A DNA stretch of 64,000 bases, taken from Adineta steineri. Lineage: Eukaryota; Rotifera; Eurotatoria; Adinetida; Adinetidae. Below the pieces are notes generated by a model. That model worked only from the letters and a program-made list of their open reading frames with translations, was not told where the DNA came from and made no database searches. The position numbers and the translations under genes are program-made. Positions 50,580-64,000 of this stretch are shown in pieces (the first letter of the stretch is position 1; every line of letters starts with the position of its first letter). The stretch is from positions 244,578 through 308,577 of the forward strand of contig CAJNOI010000054.1 in assembly GCA_905250115.1 (NCBI GenBank), written 5' to 3'.

Positions 50580-53500
50580 TTATGTCAATTTTGTACCAAC
50601 AGATGATTCACTCATGCCATTGAATCTAGTAACACATGAACGACGAAATGCTTCACCACGTTCATCAATCCATTTATTTCGAATTAATACAGTACAAGCT
50701 AATAGAAGAAAATAAAACTATGAAAATATCAAGAAAGAAAATTAGAAAATACCTGCATGAGGAGTATTGTAATCTTCTGAAAAGATAGAAATAATTTATT
50801 ATATATACCAGAAAAAATAAAACGAAGTGTTTATCTAACTTTCATTCGATGCATAAATATTATACCAAAATGCAGCACTTCCTTTTTTGATTTCAAATGA
50901 TCGCCAACTACATGAAAAACTGTTGCATCACCTTGTTCAACATCATTCAATTAGAAACATTTATTATTATTATTATTATAACACATTCCTAATAATATCC
51001 AATTAACTTACATAAGTTAACCACGTAGCAATACGATTTCCTAGAAAATAAAAATTATGATATTATTTTTCATATAGAATTTCAACTCATGAGCACTAAG
51101 ATCTGAGAAAGCATCTTTCTCTGATATCTAAATTTAATTTTTTTTTACTAAATTAAATAAATAAATAAATATTCCTAACTTACTCGTATAAATTCAAAAT
51201 ATGATTCATAATGATCACCAACACCATAATTTACAATCGAATTATTTTATTCTTTATTTTATTTTCCTATTTTCTAATTATTCACATATCTGAACATCTT
51301 CAGCTGTTAACATAATTAAATTTGTTACACCTTCAATTAATCGAGATAAAAGAGAAACAGTTGATGAATCTTCATTTCTCAATCAACTACTAAAAATAAA
51401 ATAAAAGTCAAATTTTAAACTAAATCTATATCTGCAGATAAATACGTAATATACAAAACAATAAATATAACAACGATCCGTTAATAACGATGAAAAGCTT
51501 TGGAGTTTGAGGAGCAAAAGCAATATTTGATTGATATGGATTAAAATTAAATATGAAAATTATGTATTTGTTTTTTCTTAGTTCGTACTTTTTGTTCACT
51601 CTGGCACTGGCATGTTCATATTTTAATGTTTTACGATTTTGTATAATCACTCTACTTAGCTACAATCATAATTTGAAAATAATTATCTTAAATAAAATAT
51701 TCATAAAATAATGATGAAAATAAAGAAAAATTATTTTTAACATCATATGAAATATACATAATTTAGTCTGATAAACTCTAGTTTTGATCAAAACAATTTT
51801 GTCTATGATATTTATGTTTTAAATCTATAAAAAATGTTTAAAGATTGATTGAATCAACTAATACTAGTTTTTATTTATATTCCTCTCATTGATATTTTTT
51901 GCGCGAAACGTTTTCTCATAAACCCTTCGTATTCATCGAAATTTTGTATATATAATTTGCATTTAAAAAGTAGAATAAAGAAATAAATTCAAGCTATATA
52001 CATGTATGAATAATTTAAGAAATGATATTCTATTGTTTCTACGAATTTTATTTATTTAAAACTAACATTATTCACAGTGAACGATTGTTTTTTGAGAAAA
52101 ACGTTACAATCATATTTTTGTTTACTCAATAATCTGTATAAAATCCCCAAATATTTCTAGATCTTTCATTTTACAAAATAGAAACAAGATTCTGCTATAT
52201 ACTCAACTACAAATAAAATCATTCAAACAACACAATATGCAATTTACTACATGTGTAAACAACTAACAATAAATAGACCTTTTATTTTTCAGTATCTCTT
52301 ACTCATTCTATAATCAGTTGATTTAAAATTATCGAACACAAAATCGTGAACGACAGCACGTTGTACTTGTAAAGAGTGACAATTTTATTTCTAGTAGATT
52401 TTCTAATATTTCTTACTTCTATATATGTATTACATACTCTTGGTGAAGAAAGTCATTTGATTTTTTCAATATCCCAATTAGCAACAACATCGTGAAAAAG
52501 AAAAATAGCTGGTTGATCTAATAATTTTTCTTATTAAACAGGATGTAAAATAATAGATGAATGATTATTATGAAGATAACAACAAAATAATTTTGCGTGG
52601 CGTTTTCGACTTAACTAGATAAAGTAAAATTCTACAAAGACTATTTCTAAATATATTAATTGTGTTCCATTCTGTCAACAAAGTTTTTCATATACTTCAC
52701 GTTCTTGAAAATAACTATCTAGTCTTGCATTATTTCTTTTATAATTTTTCGTTTGTGACACTGTTGGCAATAATTTTAAATTTTGTTTATCATTCGTATT
52801 CATATCATTTTTGCGTTCTTGTTTAGTTAATGTTCGATTTTCTATAACAATTTCATAATAAATTGTATAATTATTTGTACGAACATGATTCGAAGCTAGA
52901 AAAATTCAAATATGTTTTGCTTTTAATGAAAAGAAATTAAATATTATTTACTAATTGTAAGTATTTCTTGAATTACTGCTAAAGCATGTTCAATATTTCC
53001 TTCCTAAAAATATCAAATTTAATTCAGAATAAAGAGAGAGAGAGAAAGAAAATCTTCTTTTACCTGTGATGTTGTATAAGCAAGATAATCTAAAATATGA
53101 ATTTTAATTCTAGACGTTTTATTAGTTTCTTTATTTAAATGATTACGAATGCTTCTTGCATCCACATTAATTTCTAATAAAAACTTCCATTTGTACATGC
53201 AACACGTCCCAAATCATAACATTCCAAGGCTAGAAAGAAATAAACTAGAGAAAAATCGATAAAGAAATTTTTGTTTGATTAATCACTTAATTCTTTTGAT
53301 TTAAGTTTTTTATTTATTTCACCATTTACTAGTTGACTCGTATTTTATTTTTATGTATCTTGAGAACGCATTAATATCAAGTTTTTGTAAAAAATCTAGA
53401 AAAAATATTCATTGATGATTAAATTAAATTATTTATACTGGCAGGTAAGAATTCTTCGATATTATACTATTCGATTGTTAAATGTTTAATAAATAAATAT

Positions 53501-53690
53501 GAATTAACTCAATTACAAAAATAATATTCTTTATTTCCTTGTACTTATCCAATTTCATATTTAATTACATTTATATATATCAATCTATTTTAATAATTAC
53601 TTTTCTATCTCATCTAATCGTTCATATTCTTCTTTCAAATATACTTCGAATGTTTTTTCTAATAATATTTCACTTTATAATAATTGAGTT
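50580..53690 (-). pseudogene. P4HA: Decayed prolyl 4-hydroxylase alpha subunit gene
   Basis: Translated pieces on the minus strand, in gene order: EKTFEVYLKEEYERLDEIEK (N-terminal region, about 53680-53616); CYDLGRVACTNGSFY, a stop, KLMWMQEAF (about 53220-53140); DYLAYTTSQ then EGNIEHALAVIQEIL; FQEREVYEKLC (near 52690); LSRLIEGVTNLIMLTAEDVQ (near 51310); VNYGVGDHYESYFEF (near 51210); GNRIATWLTY (near 51030); GDATVFHVVGDHLK and KKGSAAFWYNIYAS (50930-50840); DYNTPHA; then TVLIRNKWIDERGEAFRRSC to the stop at 50580. Known: the enzyme hydroxylates collagen prolines in the ER with Fe(II) bound by H-x-D. Here that motif (HFD in animals) reads YFE. There is also an in-frame stop, at least two frame changes (one in an A6 run) and a lost splice acceptor before NDVEQ. 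The gene is therefore judged dead. Confidence 0.8.
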
Positions 53691-56600
53691 AAATATGTTG
53701 TGGAGTATAAAATAAGAACAAAATAATAAAGATAAAGCATTAAATGAGAAAAAAATGATAAGAAGAGAACGAATATTGATACAGTTGTCAAACAAGTTTA
53801 ACAAAGATAATTAAATGAGAAATATTAAGTTTAAATTCAAAGAAAAAAAAGAATAGATTTTCCACATTATTAAATCGTAGGAACTCTTCTATGAAATATT
53901 CGACTAATTTTAATGTTTTTCTCATATAAATCAGTCGGATTTTATTCGTTAAACACTTTCCAAATCATTTACATAAGAAAATATATATATACAATGCAAA
54001 AAAAAACAAAAATCAATTTTAACATAAAAAGTTTAAATTTTCTGACGGTATATAAATATACTGAAGACTAAAGAAAAAGAAATAAAATGAATTTCTATAT
54101 CGCACAGACATATTTAAGAGCTTTTCAAATAATTACTATTATCATCGATATTTAATTGTTGTTGAGAACATCAATAATTCGAAAATTTGATTTCGTTTTA
54201 TTTCAAAGTAATATCGAAGTTTTCAATCTATAATCAAACTTATTATCAACGAACATCTTTTTTTTTCTTTTCTCGTTTTCTTCATGCATGAATAAACATT
54301 GTGATGCGATTGAAATACCTCCTTTCTCTTACCTTGCAATGCTTGTCAATAGTCGAAACTGAACGAAAAGAAAAATCACGTTCTTTTGGATCAAGTTAAG
54401 TATGCTCCAAATATGGAGTTTACGAATGTGTAAGTTTTCGCGAAAACTCTACCTGAAAACTGTAATTATCTATTTTTAATTGCTTTAATAGATACTCTGG
54501 ACTGTACGAAGTCGACTGGTGATGCTCAAGAAAACAAGCCTACTGTTACGAGCTACAATTTGTCGAAAAGCTTGAAACTGTTAAACTGCAAATTTGAAGC
54601 TCACTGAACTTGACCGTTATTTTGTGTTGATAATAACTTTGTATATAGTTCAAAAGTTTTACTCTTACTTTGAAATAAAACAAAATAATCGACGAATTAG
54701 TTTATTTTATTATATCTCGTTGAATAATATAGATTTTAAATAAATATATATTTAATCAAAAGATTTTCTAATCTATCTCCACATTGTTCATACATTCAAA
54801 TGTTATTCAATCCACAATTTATATGAGATTCTTCTTTATTTTCACGTACTTTAATCAATCAACGGACAAACGATTATTCTATCCGTTAATTAATATATAA
54901 ATGAACAAGAAAAAAAATCTATAATATAGATTATATTGTATAGTGGTTTAAATACGAACAAATATAGATAAATTTCATGTGATTTTTTTCTTTATCAAAG
55001 TAATCTATATTAACGAAAAGCTTTTTTTTTATAAAAAATTTTTTTTTATTGAAAATTTCAACAAAAATAATTCTATATGTTTTACATTGACTTGTTCTTT
55101 TCCTATGAAAAACGCTTTGATAATAATCAATGAAGGCAATTAACATTTTGAAATCCAATATAAAATTGATGGAACATTGTACCAAAGAATGAGATATATA
55201 GATTGTTTTGTTCTTGTTCGAATATTTTTTTTTATTGTAATTACAATGATGAACGGATGGGGTAGTGATATCACTATCCTCGGTATATTACTCTATTATC
55301 CATTTGTGTTCATACCATACAACATCATATATTATATATAAGAACACAGGCAAGAGAATAAAAAGAATAAAATACAGATTAGTTTTATTTATCAAATACT
55401 ATTTATATTGAGATGAACAATATTTATCAATAAATATGAATTTTTCTATAGTAGAAAAAGCAAATAATCTCATTTTTTGTTATTTATCAAGAAGAATTTC
55501 TCGATTGGATAACTATCAATTCTATAAAAAATCAAACTGTTTTATCTATTTGGCGCAATTAAAATATTATAACCATTTTATATAGAACATTTCTATGTGG
55601 GTGTCATTTTAATCGATTATTGTAAAGGTTGACAAGTCCCAGTTGAATTCTTAATCATTGAATATGGAAATTTTTTTTTTGAATAAGACGATAACATACA
55701 AAACAGTTTGAGTTTAATGATCCATAAATAAATAGTCTTAGTAAGATATGCTCGATGATTTTTTGTTATACTAATTATTATAAAATTCGAAAAAAATATA
55801 GATTATTAAATATAGAAGAAGGATTTTTTTGAAAATAATTTAATCGATTTGAATAAAAGTTAAGATGGTTTTCTTAATCTAGACTATTTAAATAAAATCA
55901 AAAACTTGCGAATCGAATTAAAACTAAATTGTCAGTGAAAGCGAAGAAGATCACATTGTTTGAATTATCTTTGTGTATGAATGAATCTATGTCAATATCC
56001 CAAATGTGATATTTTTGCATGTTTGACTAAATTCCTACCGATCATTATTATTTGTCAAAACTAAACTGTTCACAACAAAGAACCAATTGAAAGATAGAAT
56101 TATATCTATCAGATTTGAGCATTTTCAATAATAGAAACTTTAAGGGTGGGTGTCGGTGTCTTCCGTAATTTTAGTCACACCGATACTCATCCTTCTAATA
56201 TGATATATTTTTAAACTTTTTACTATCTCTAAAAATCCTATTTTTAATAATAATGATCAATATTCTTCAAATAAATCAAATATGATGACTCAAAATTCTT
56301 TTTTTTATTTATTCAATTGAAACAATCGCATTTGATGTTCATATTCTGTGTTGAAATTAGGATACAACATAGATCAGATCAAAGAGATCATGTAAAAGTA
56401 TGTAAAGTATATGTATTATTTCTTTTTGGCAAGATAATAATAAAAGAGTAATCAATGAATGTTGTGAACTTATAATGAAAAATAAAATATTGTCTTAATA
56501 CTTTTGCAATTTCTCTTCTATTATTTACTTCATTAAAATACTTCGTCGATATAAAAGTTGATTATTGAAATTTTCTACAAAATTAGATATAATTAGATTC

Positions 56601-56708
56601 AAACTTAATTTCATACATATTATAAAAAATAGAAAATTAGTAAAAACACTTTCATGGTTATAGATGTAAAATTATTTATTTTTTAATAATAAAGTAGTTG
56701 AATAACAA
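53691..56708. other. Intergenic AT-rich DNA between P4HA remnant and ABC transporter 3' end
   Basis: No gene is supported. Open frames such as 54931-55185 (minus) are lysine/phenylalanine-rich products of A/T runs. The only structured feature is the GT fold-back at 56140-56195. The ABC gene's 3' UTR lies left of 56709. Confidence 0.6.
56140..56195. repeat. GT-rich telomere-like fold-back, copy 9
   Basis: TTAAGGGTGGGTGTCGGTGTC at the left pairs with CACACCGATACTCATCCTT at the right. It is isolated in AT-rich DNA. Confidence 0.65.
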
Positions 56709-59700
56709 TTAGTGTCCGTTGTTTTGAGTATTTAACATTGTATAGTAAATTCCACCTTTTTGTACTAGTTCTGTATGAGTTCCACTTTCAACTATACGAC
56801 CCATTTCAAGTACATATATTAAATCACATGAACGTATTGTTGAAAGACGATGTGCAATAATAAGTGATGTTCGACTAGGATCTTCTGTTTGAGCTTGTTC
56901 AAGAGTTACTTGTACTATCTGTAAATTACAAATGTTAATAATATCTATAAAAGAAAAATAAACTTACTTGTTCATTATATGGATCCATAGCACTTGTCGC
57001 TTCATCTAATAACAGTATTTTAGGTCGACGAATAAGAACTCGAGCAATAGCAATACGTTGTTTTTCACCACCTGATAAAAAACTACCTTTTACTCCAACT
57101 TTTGTCTCATAACCCTATAACAATATAAGATTAAATTACTAAATAATCAATGTAATTCTATATTTATCTAACTTGAGGTAATTGTAGAATAAATTCATGA
57201 ATATTAGCTTTAGTTGCAGCAAGAACAATCTCATCCATTGGTATATTTTCTAATCCATATGATATATTTTCAGCAATTGTTAAATCAAATAAAACTGGTT
57301 CTTGACTAACAACACCCAAACGAGAACGAAGCCATTGAAGATTTAATTTTCGAATATCAACACCATCAAGAAGCTTGTTTATATTAATATCGTCTATATG
57401 AGTACTTGAATTAAATAAAGAAAAGAGATACTTACCAATTCCCCATGTGTAACATCATAAAATCGTTCTAGTAACTGAACGATTGTTGATTTTCCACATC
57501 CGGATGAACCTAAAACGATTGTATTATATGAGTAATAAACTAGAAGATTTAATTTATTTGAACATACCAACAAGAGCTATACGTTGACCTGATTTAATAG
57601 ATAATTGAAGTTTATTAAGAACAAGAACTGTTGGACGACTTGGATAAACAAATTTAACTTGATTAAAGTCTGTTTCTCCACTAAAGTTAGTCTAATCAAT
57701 TCAAAATTAAAATATACAATTGAAAGACAATAGTTTTTTTTTCGTTTACTAATTGTTGTCCTTTATTCGATCCATTATCAATAGTTGGTGTTCGATCAAA
57801 TAGATCAAAAAATGCGTAAGCAGCAGCAAATGATGCACCAATACGTCTTCCTCTAAAACAAAAATGATAAAAACAAAAAAAAAACATAAATTCTATATCT
57901 TACAACAATCCAACAGCCCTTAATGAGTCTAATGCAAACATTCCAAATGCAGAAACCCTATAAAAATAAAAAAAAAAAAATAAAATTTAATTTATATATT
58001 ATCAAAGTTATTGTTTTAGTTACATAACAATATCGCTCATATCTAATTCATTGTTTTCAACAAGAATCAAAGCACGCCAATACAAAAGTCCCAAAGCCAA
58101 TGGATTCATTGCCCAGTACAATGCAATTGCTATTGCAAACACTACTTCAGGTTTCCAAGACAATCTAAACAAAAAATAATTTATTGAGGATTGAAGTCAA
58201 TATCTGTAAAAAAAGAGAGTTATATTCGATTTTATTAGCCCATTATCAATATAGAAGAGCATGTTTTTTGACAAAATTAATCAAGATTCTTCAAACTACC
58301 CGGAGTTTTGTTTATTACTTTATATATATTTAGATTTCAAATTAGATCTACTATAACTAGGAAATAAACTTACTACAATCAAAACAACTATATCATCAAA
58401 TTTCACTCAAGTTTCGATTTCACTATTATTTTCTCAGTTCGTTTTTACGATTTTTTATTACTATGAAAAAGCTCTTTTTCAAATATGTATACATGCAGGA
58501 TATTCAAAAGACTAACCTTAATACTTGGTCAATCATATTTGAATATTGTTGTAAAACTTCATTTTCCATTGATAACTGTTTTACTGTACGCATATTAGTT
58601 ATAACTTCAACAGCAAGCTAAAAAGACAAAACATGAAATGAATATTTAATAATCATTTCATCAAATAATATATAATAACATAATTCTACTACACATTAAA
58701 AGAATATAAACAACAAGATGATTTTACCGTGCTTGCTTGAGAGTAAATGAGATCAGATTGTATTTTTAACCATGAACTCAACCGTATTTGAATAGTAGTA
58801 ACGATTATCATGATAACGAAAGGAATAACTATGATTATTGTTAATTGCCAGTTGTAATAAAGGCCAAGTAAGAAGCCAAAAGCAGACATGGAAAAAGCTT
58901 GACAAATAACACCTAATCTTGAACCAGCCATGTCTTCAATAGCAGCTGCATTAGAGGAGAGGTGAGTACATATAGCACCAGAACTGTTTTCAGGTCGATC
59001 AAAATAAGCGACTTCTTGACGAAGAAAACATGCAAAAGCTTTTGAACGAATGCGACTAACTAATTTCGCTCCTGCGACTCCAAAAGCCGCAAACTATAAA
59101 CAAACATGAAGAAACTCATTGATTTAGTTTAGAAATAATATGGTTACTTGAAAAAAATGAAGAATCATAAAAACAGCGCCAGTAATAAGAAATAAACAGC
59201 ATGTAATCAATACTCGACGACGTACATCAGTGTATTTACAATCATTAAATTCCTAAATAAAAGATAAATTCGACAGAAAAAGATACATCTTTCATCTTTT
59301 CCTGGAGTATTCATATGAATAAAATTACTTACATTAATTATTTTTGCGAATAGAATCGAGAACACTGGCCCACGTAATCCACCAAGTAGGCATGCTAAAC
59401 AACCAATCAAGATAAATACCCATTCAGGACTGTTCATCTTCATGAGTCTAAGAAAAACAGATTTTTCTCTTGCTGACGTCGAAGCTCTCTAAAAATTTAT
59501 ACATTAATAATGACTTTTTAAAGTTATTAGATATTTATTTTTACTCGATTTGTATCAATTGTTTCACTCTCACTCAATTGACGGACACGTTCCACTATTC
59601 CAAATAACAAAACAAAATGATGTTTATAAAATTTAATTATTATTAATATTAAAATAGTAACATACATAGTTGTTCTTCATCTTCAGCTATTGCTTTTGCC

Positions 59701-62700
59701 ATATTCATTAAGCCATCTTGTTTACCAATCGTTTTTTCAGCTTGTTGCATTTTGACCATTGTTTGATATTTACCTCCTTCTTTTGCCAATAATGTTTCAT
59801 GTGTACCTTCTTCAATTACATTTCCTTTATCTAGTACATAAATATAATCAGCATTTTGAATTGTAGTCAAACGATGAGCAATAACAATAGTTGTACGATC
59901 TATATATTAATAATAATAATAATATAATCAATAGTAATTAAATAATTTTTACTTTTGCATGCTCGATCAAGTGCTTCTTGAACAATTTTTTCACTAACAT
60001 TATCAAGTGCACTTGTTGCTTCATCTAACAAAAGAATACTGGGTTGTTTGACAAGTGCACGAGCTAATGCAATACGTTGTTTTTCCCCACCACTCAATTG
60101 TATGCCACGTTCACCAACAAGTGTTTCATATTTCTATAAATATAAATAATAATACATAGAGATAAAACGAAATAATTAAAAAGCAAACATTAGGTAATTT
60201 CATAATGAATTTATGTGCATTAGCTTGTTCTGCTGCATGTTCAATCTCTGCACGTGTTGCATTCATTTTACCAAAACGAATATTTTCATAAATACTCATT
60301 CCAAATAGAATCTATTTCAACATATAAAAATTCAACAGAGACTAAAAAAGAAAATAAAAGAAACCTACAGGTTCTTGACTAACAACTCCAATATTTTGAC
60401 GAAATTGTTTGATTTTATGATTTGTAATTGATTGACCATCAATCATAATTCTGCCTGAAGAAGGTTCATAATAGCGAAGCAAAAGTGATACACATGTACT
60501 TTTTCCTATCAGTCAATTTCAATATTAAAATGTTATGTTTGTTTTAGAAAAAAAAGATTTACCACAACCACTTGAACCTACAAGAGCAGTTGTTTGATTA
60601 GCACGAGCAATCAATTTAAGATTGTTCAAAGCTGTTGCATTTTCTCTCGATGGATAACTAAAACTAACATTGTCAAATTCAATATCACCATTAATATTAG
60701 AAATAGATCTTTCACCAGATATGTTCTCTTGCAATATTTCTCTTTCGTTGATATTTTCATCATGTGCCTATATCATAAAAAATAAAATAGAAAATATAAT
60801 TACCAAGATTTAGTCGTTATAGTATTCAATATATTTTACCTCATCAATAAGTCGAAATACGGATACTGCTGCAGCTTGAGCTTCCGACATTGATTGAAAG
60901 AAAGGTCCAATTAAATTAAGATAACTTAAAGCTCGTGCAAACATATTTACAACCTAAGCGAAAGTTCATTTTTCAGTTACTTTCTTGCATATTGATGCCA
61001 TAGCTCACTTACAATAAGAATTTCACTAATGGTCAGTGTACGAGGATTTCCATGAGACATAAGAATGAAACCAAAAGTGAAACCGATTGAATAAACTGCA
61101 AAGCTTATAAAAAATAACCAACCAAAAAAAGTACCAAATGCAGCATCTTTGCGAACAGTATACCATTCATTCAATTTTAGTTCTTTTTCATATCTAGATA
61201 AAGATAAATATGACAGTAAAATAATATACAATAATCTATAAATGTTTGTTTATTTATTTACTGTTTTTGTTGCCATTTGCTTCCATTGAATGAAAGAACA
61301 GTTCTTAATGAACTAAATACTTCTTGAGCAATTTCTCCAGCTTTTGAATATGTACTTAATTGCGCTTCTGTTTCTCTAGTGATGACCTGTAATTATTGAT
61401 AAAATTTCAGCAAACTAAATAATAATATATACCTTTGCAAACATCAATGAACTTCCAACAATAATTGGAACCATACAAGACATAATTAAAGATAGTTGCC
61501 AATTGAGAATAAAAGATATGATTATACTGAAAATCATGATTAGAATAAGTGAAATTGTTTCTAAGAATTCAAAACCTATCCCGTTTTTGATCTTTTCAAT
61601 ATTACTGTAAAGAAAATCGATCATGGATAATTGTTTGTAATAAAGTTATTATATTTACTTACATAAAAAGCTTCGTATTGTATTGAGTAGTTTGATTTGT
61701 ATCCAAGTAAGTCATGTTCTAAAAAATGAAAGAGAAATAACACATTATTTTATCTTAGATCGTAATGTAATTGTTATATTAACCATGTTTTTAGAATTAT
61801 TAGTCTGTTGATTAGAGAAATATTTTTGAAAAAAAAATTAGAAATCGAGGCCAAAATGATCTATTTAGTTTTGTTTTATGCTTGGCATGGAGCAAGAGAA
61901 ATAAATATAATAAACTGTATTCTAACTGGTTTAATCGGTTGTACTCATTTCTTTTAGTTACTCTTCAATAAATTAGATCTGTACTACATTTAAGTCATCT
62001 AGTAAAAATTCGATATTATTCAATTTTGACTTATGATCACTAATGGTAAAGTATATTATGTGTGTAAAAAATATTTTTACTTACACGTTGAAGAAGTGAT
62101 TGAAACAGTAAAACACTCATACGAGATGTCTGCCGTTCCGTAGCAACTGTCCAACAGATATATTCAAGAACAGCACTTAGAAATGTAAAAAGACTGAAAC
62201 CTATATTGATATAGAGAAATAACAAATCGTTTGTTTTTTTTAATTAAAATCATCCTATTCAATAGACTTACCAAAGAACCAATAAACAAGATGCATAACA
62301 TTGTCATGAAATAAAGGTGTTAATGGAGATAATGTGGATGAAATAATTTTATTATCATAATGGCATAGTCTACGAATGAAAAATTTGAAATGATTCAAAA
62401 TAAGAATATTTAAAAATACTATTTTTCAGTAAATTACTTATTTAATCGATCATAATTTAATGGATTAAGATCAATACCAAGAGGACATATAGTATTATTG
62501 ATAATTGTAGATGCTAAATTTTGATATTGATTATTGCAATCAACAGCAAATGATGTAGTAGCAAATAATCCCGTGATCCGACCAAAAAGAATTACATTCG
62601 CGAGAGTACCAACTACATGCGCCAACATGAAACACAGACCAAGAATTAAAAGAAGAATATCAATACGATCAGCAAATCGAAACTATCATTAAATGAAATG

Positions 62701-63055
62701 AATTAATTCATCTATATACATATATTAAAAAGAAAAATAATATGCTTTCAACTTAATATTTTTATTAATTTCTCTTATATTTTATTTTTGAATATAATAC
62801 TTACCAATTGTAAAACACCGACTGGAATATCTTTAGTAGTTTGGTTGATCTCATCGTTTAACTTTTTATTCTTAGCATCAGTCTTTTGCTGATTGAAATA
62901 TCGACGCCACTCCGAAAAACTATAAATAATAATGAGTTCTTATGTGTTTATCGATATTATATTTTTTTTTAATCGTACCTTTTGTTTTCATTGTCACTAT
63001 CATTGTCATCAAGTAATTTGTTATGTTTTTTTAATAATGGCTCTTTATCACTCAT
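56709..63055 (-). CDS. ABCB1-like: Full ABC transporter, ABCB (P-glycoprotein) type, 28 exons, 1344 residues
   Basis: Exon ends in transcript order: 63055-62979, 62919-62805, 62682-62438, 62369-62272, 62200-62085, 61718-61663, 61604-61433, 61386-61262, 61193-61013, 60953-60840, 60767-60563, 60505-60369, 60311-60189, 60133-59953, 59899-59666, 59595-59546, 59488-59333, 59252-59148, 59093-58728, 58617-58517, 58164-58024, 57957-57904, 57852-57750, 57691-57568, 57509-57432, 57393-57173, 57114-56968, 56918-56709. The sum is 4035 nt and every phase closes. NBD1: GSSGCGKST near 500, [28 protein letters not shown] and AHRL. NBD2: GSSGCGKST near 1126, [17 protein letters not shown] near 1238, [11 protein letters not shown] and AHRLST. 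Both sites look catalytic. Known: ABCB exporters pump lipophilic compounds across the plasma membrane. It shares a strand with the PKS and NRPS, but 14 kb separates them. The donor at 57431 (GTATCT) rather than 57435 (GTAAGT) is needed to keep frame. Confidence 0.93.
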
Positions 63056-64000
63056 ATTCTTCTTTTTTTTTCAAACGCAAATTATTATGAAGCATGAAGC
63101 TTATTATGGGTCTATATGTATTAGTATAAAGAATGATTGAATATTCTTTGCTTCACTGATTTTGCGTCCTGTACTTATTTTATCTGTTTTCTTTTATATT
63201 ATCAAAAAACGTGGGCAACACTATGTAAAAGGCAAAAATTTTAGATATTTTTTCATAGATGTAAATTTAATTAATATTTTCTTCTTACCTGTCGCGTAGG
63301 AGCAATATAGTATCATTAAAGATTCAGGGACAGTAAATTTAATGATTGGTATAGACAAAAATAAAAGGAAAAATAAATTGTCGTATACTTTTAATTTCTG
63401 AACAACCATGAAGCTTTAAGTTAGAATTTTATTAACCGTAAAAAAAATGATAAAATAAATTAAAGAGGTATGAGAAGTCAAAATCATCAATCCAGTTCTA
63501 CAATAAAATTTATGTATATTTATAATAGATACAATTTTATTTTAAAATTATCATTCAATTTCAAATAGTTACATAATACTAATGATATTTTCTATAAGAT
63601 TATATATAATATTTATTAATAATATGATTGTACTTATTTACAAATCAATATTATACATAAATAATTGTTTTAGCCTTCATTATAATATCGAGTTAGAAAC
63701 ATATTTATTCAACAAAAACTAAAATTCATATTATCATTCATGTTAAAGGAATGTAATTATAGATTGGTTATAACTCATGAATCTTTAAAATAACGAATTT
63801 TTTAAACATATTACAAAAAAAGACTTCATAGTGTCGGAATAAAGCATTCTCTATTATGATTTATGAGAATTTATTTTTACGTAAATATAAATTTAGAATT
63901 GCTTGTGCGTAGTATAAATATTATCTGATATTATTTTTGTTCAACTTATATTGTTTAAAAAAACAAATAGGTTTTATATTGTACAAAACCTTTTTTTTTT
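63056..64000. other. Upstream region of the ABC transporter
   Basis: AT-rich non-coding DNA. It presumably holds the transporter promoter and 5' UTR. I see no repeat, RNA gene or credible ORF. Confidence 0.55.

Noticed and set aside
54931..55185. 84-codon minus-strand ORF
   Set aside because: It is made mostly of A/T runs translated as K, F and I; no domain or motif.
57393..57509. Frameshift in NBD2 of the ABC transporter
   Set aside because: Using GTAAGT as donor breaks the frame, but the GTATCT donor four bases later keeps it and gives a sensible protein (THGELVNDININ). The total coding length is then divisible by three.

Overview
This looks like nuclear DNA of an animal, most probably a bdelloid rotifer (Adineta/Rotaria type). 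That is an inference. The sequence is AT-rich and uses the standard code. Genes are split by many GT-AG introns of about 45-55 bp. Animal families (RNF213/mysterin, ABCB-type transporter, prolyl 4-hydroxylase alpha, NHL propeller) sit beside a large NRPS and a large PKS. Dispersed inverted repeats carry TGTGGG-type tracts, the telomere-like motif I recall for Adineta. Horizontally acquired NRPS/PKS genes with a role in chemical defence have been reported in bdelloids.

Layout. (1) 170-1032, +: last exon(s) of a six-bladed NHL protein whose 5' part lies outside the window. (2) 2501-21994, +: one intact 13-exon gene for a 5552-residue mysterin-like giant AAA+ protein. Every splice phase closes. 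I see no RING or RZ zinc finger. The C-terminal 600 residues look like a string of ubiquitin-like beta-grasp modules. (3) 31079-22994, -: an 8-exon NRPS, C-(half C)-A-PCP-C-(A tail)-PCP, spliced in frame to a C-terminal FAD-dependent monooxygenase; one homopolymer frameshift interrupts the only complete A domain. (4) 42783-34088, -: a 4-exon highly reducing PKS of 2846 residues, KS-AT-DH-(pseudo-MT)-ER-KR-ACP, ending in a decayed thioesterase. (5) 50580-53690, -: a decayed prolyl 4-hydroxylase alpha gene. (6) 63055-56709, -: a 28-exon full ABC exporter of 1344 residues, TMD-NBD-TMD-NBD.

PKS, NRPS and ABC exporter share one strand and could form a loose chemical-defence locus: acyl chain synthesis, amino acid addition and oxidation, then export. 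The sequence does not prove that they cooperate. About 14 kb between PKS and exporter is gene-poor and AT-rich, with mobile-element debris and the dead P4HA gene.

Non-coding structure is dominated by fold-back (inverted-repeat) elements: nine GT-rich telomere-like ones, a hAT-type MITE with a perfect 8-bp target duplication nested at the edge of another fold-back, and several others. In the mysterin gene all six introns longer than 100 bp contain such an element; the other six are 46-53 bp. No tRNA, rRNA, CRISPR array or autonomous transposase gene was recognised.
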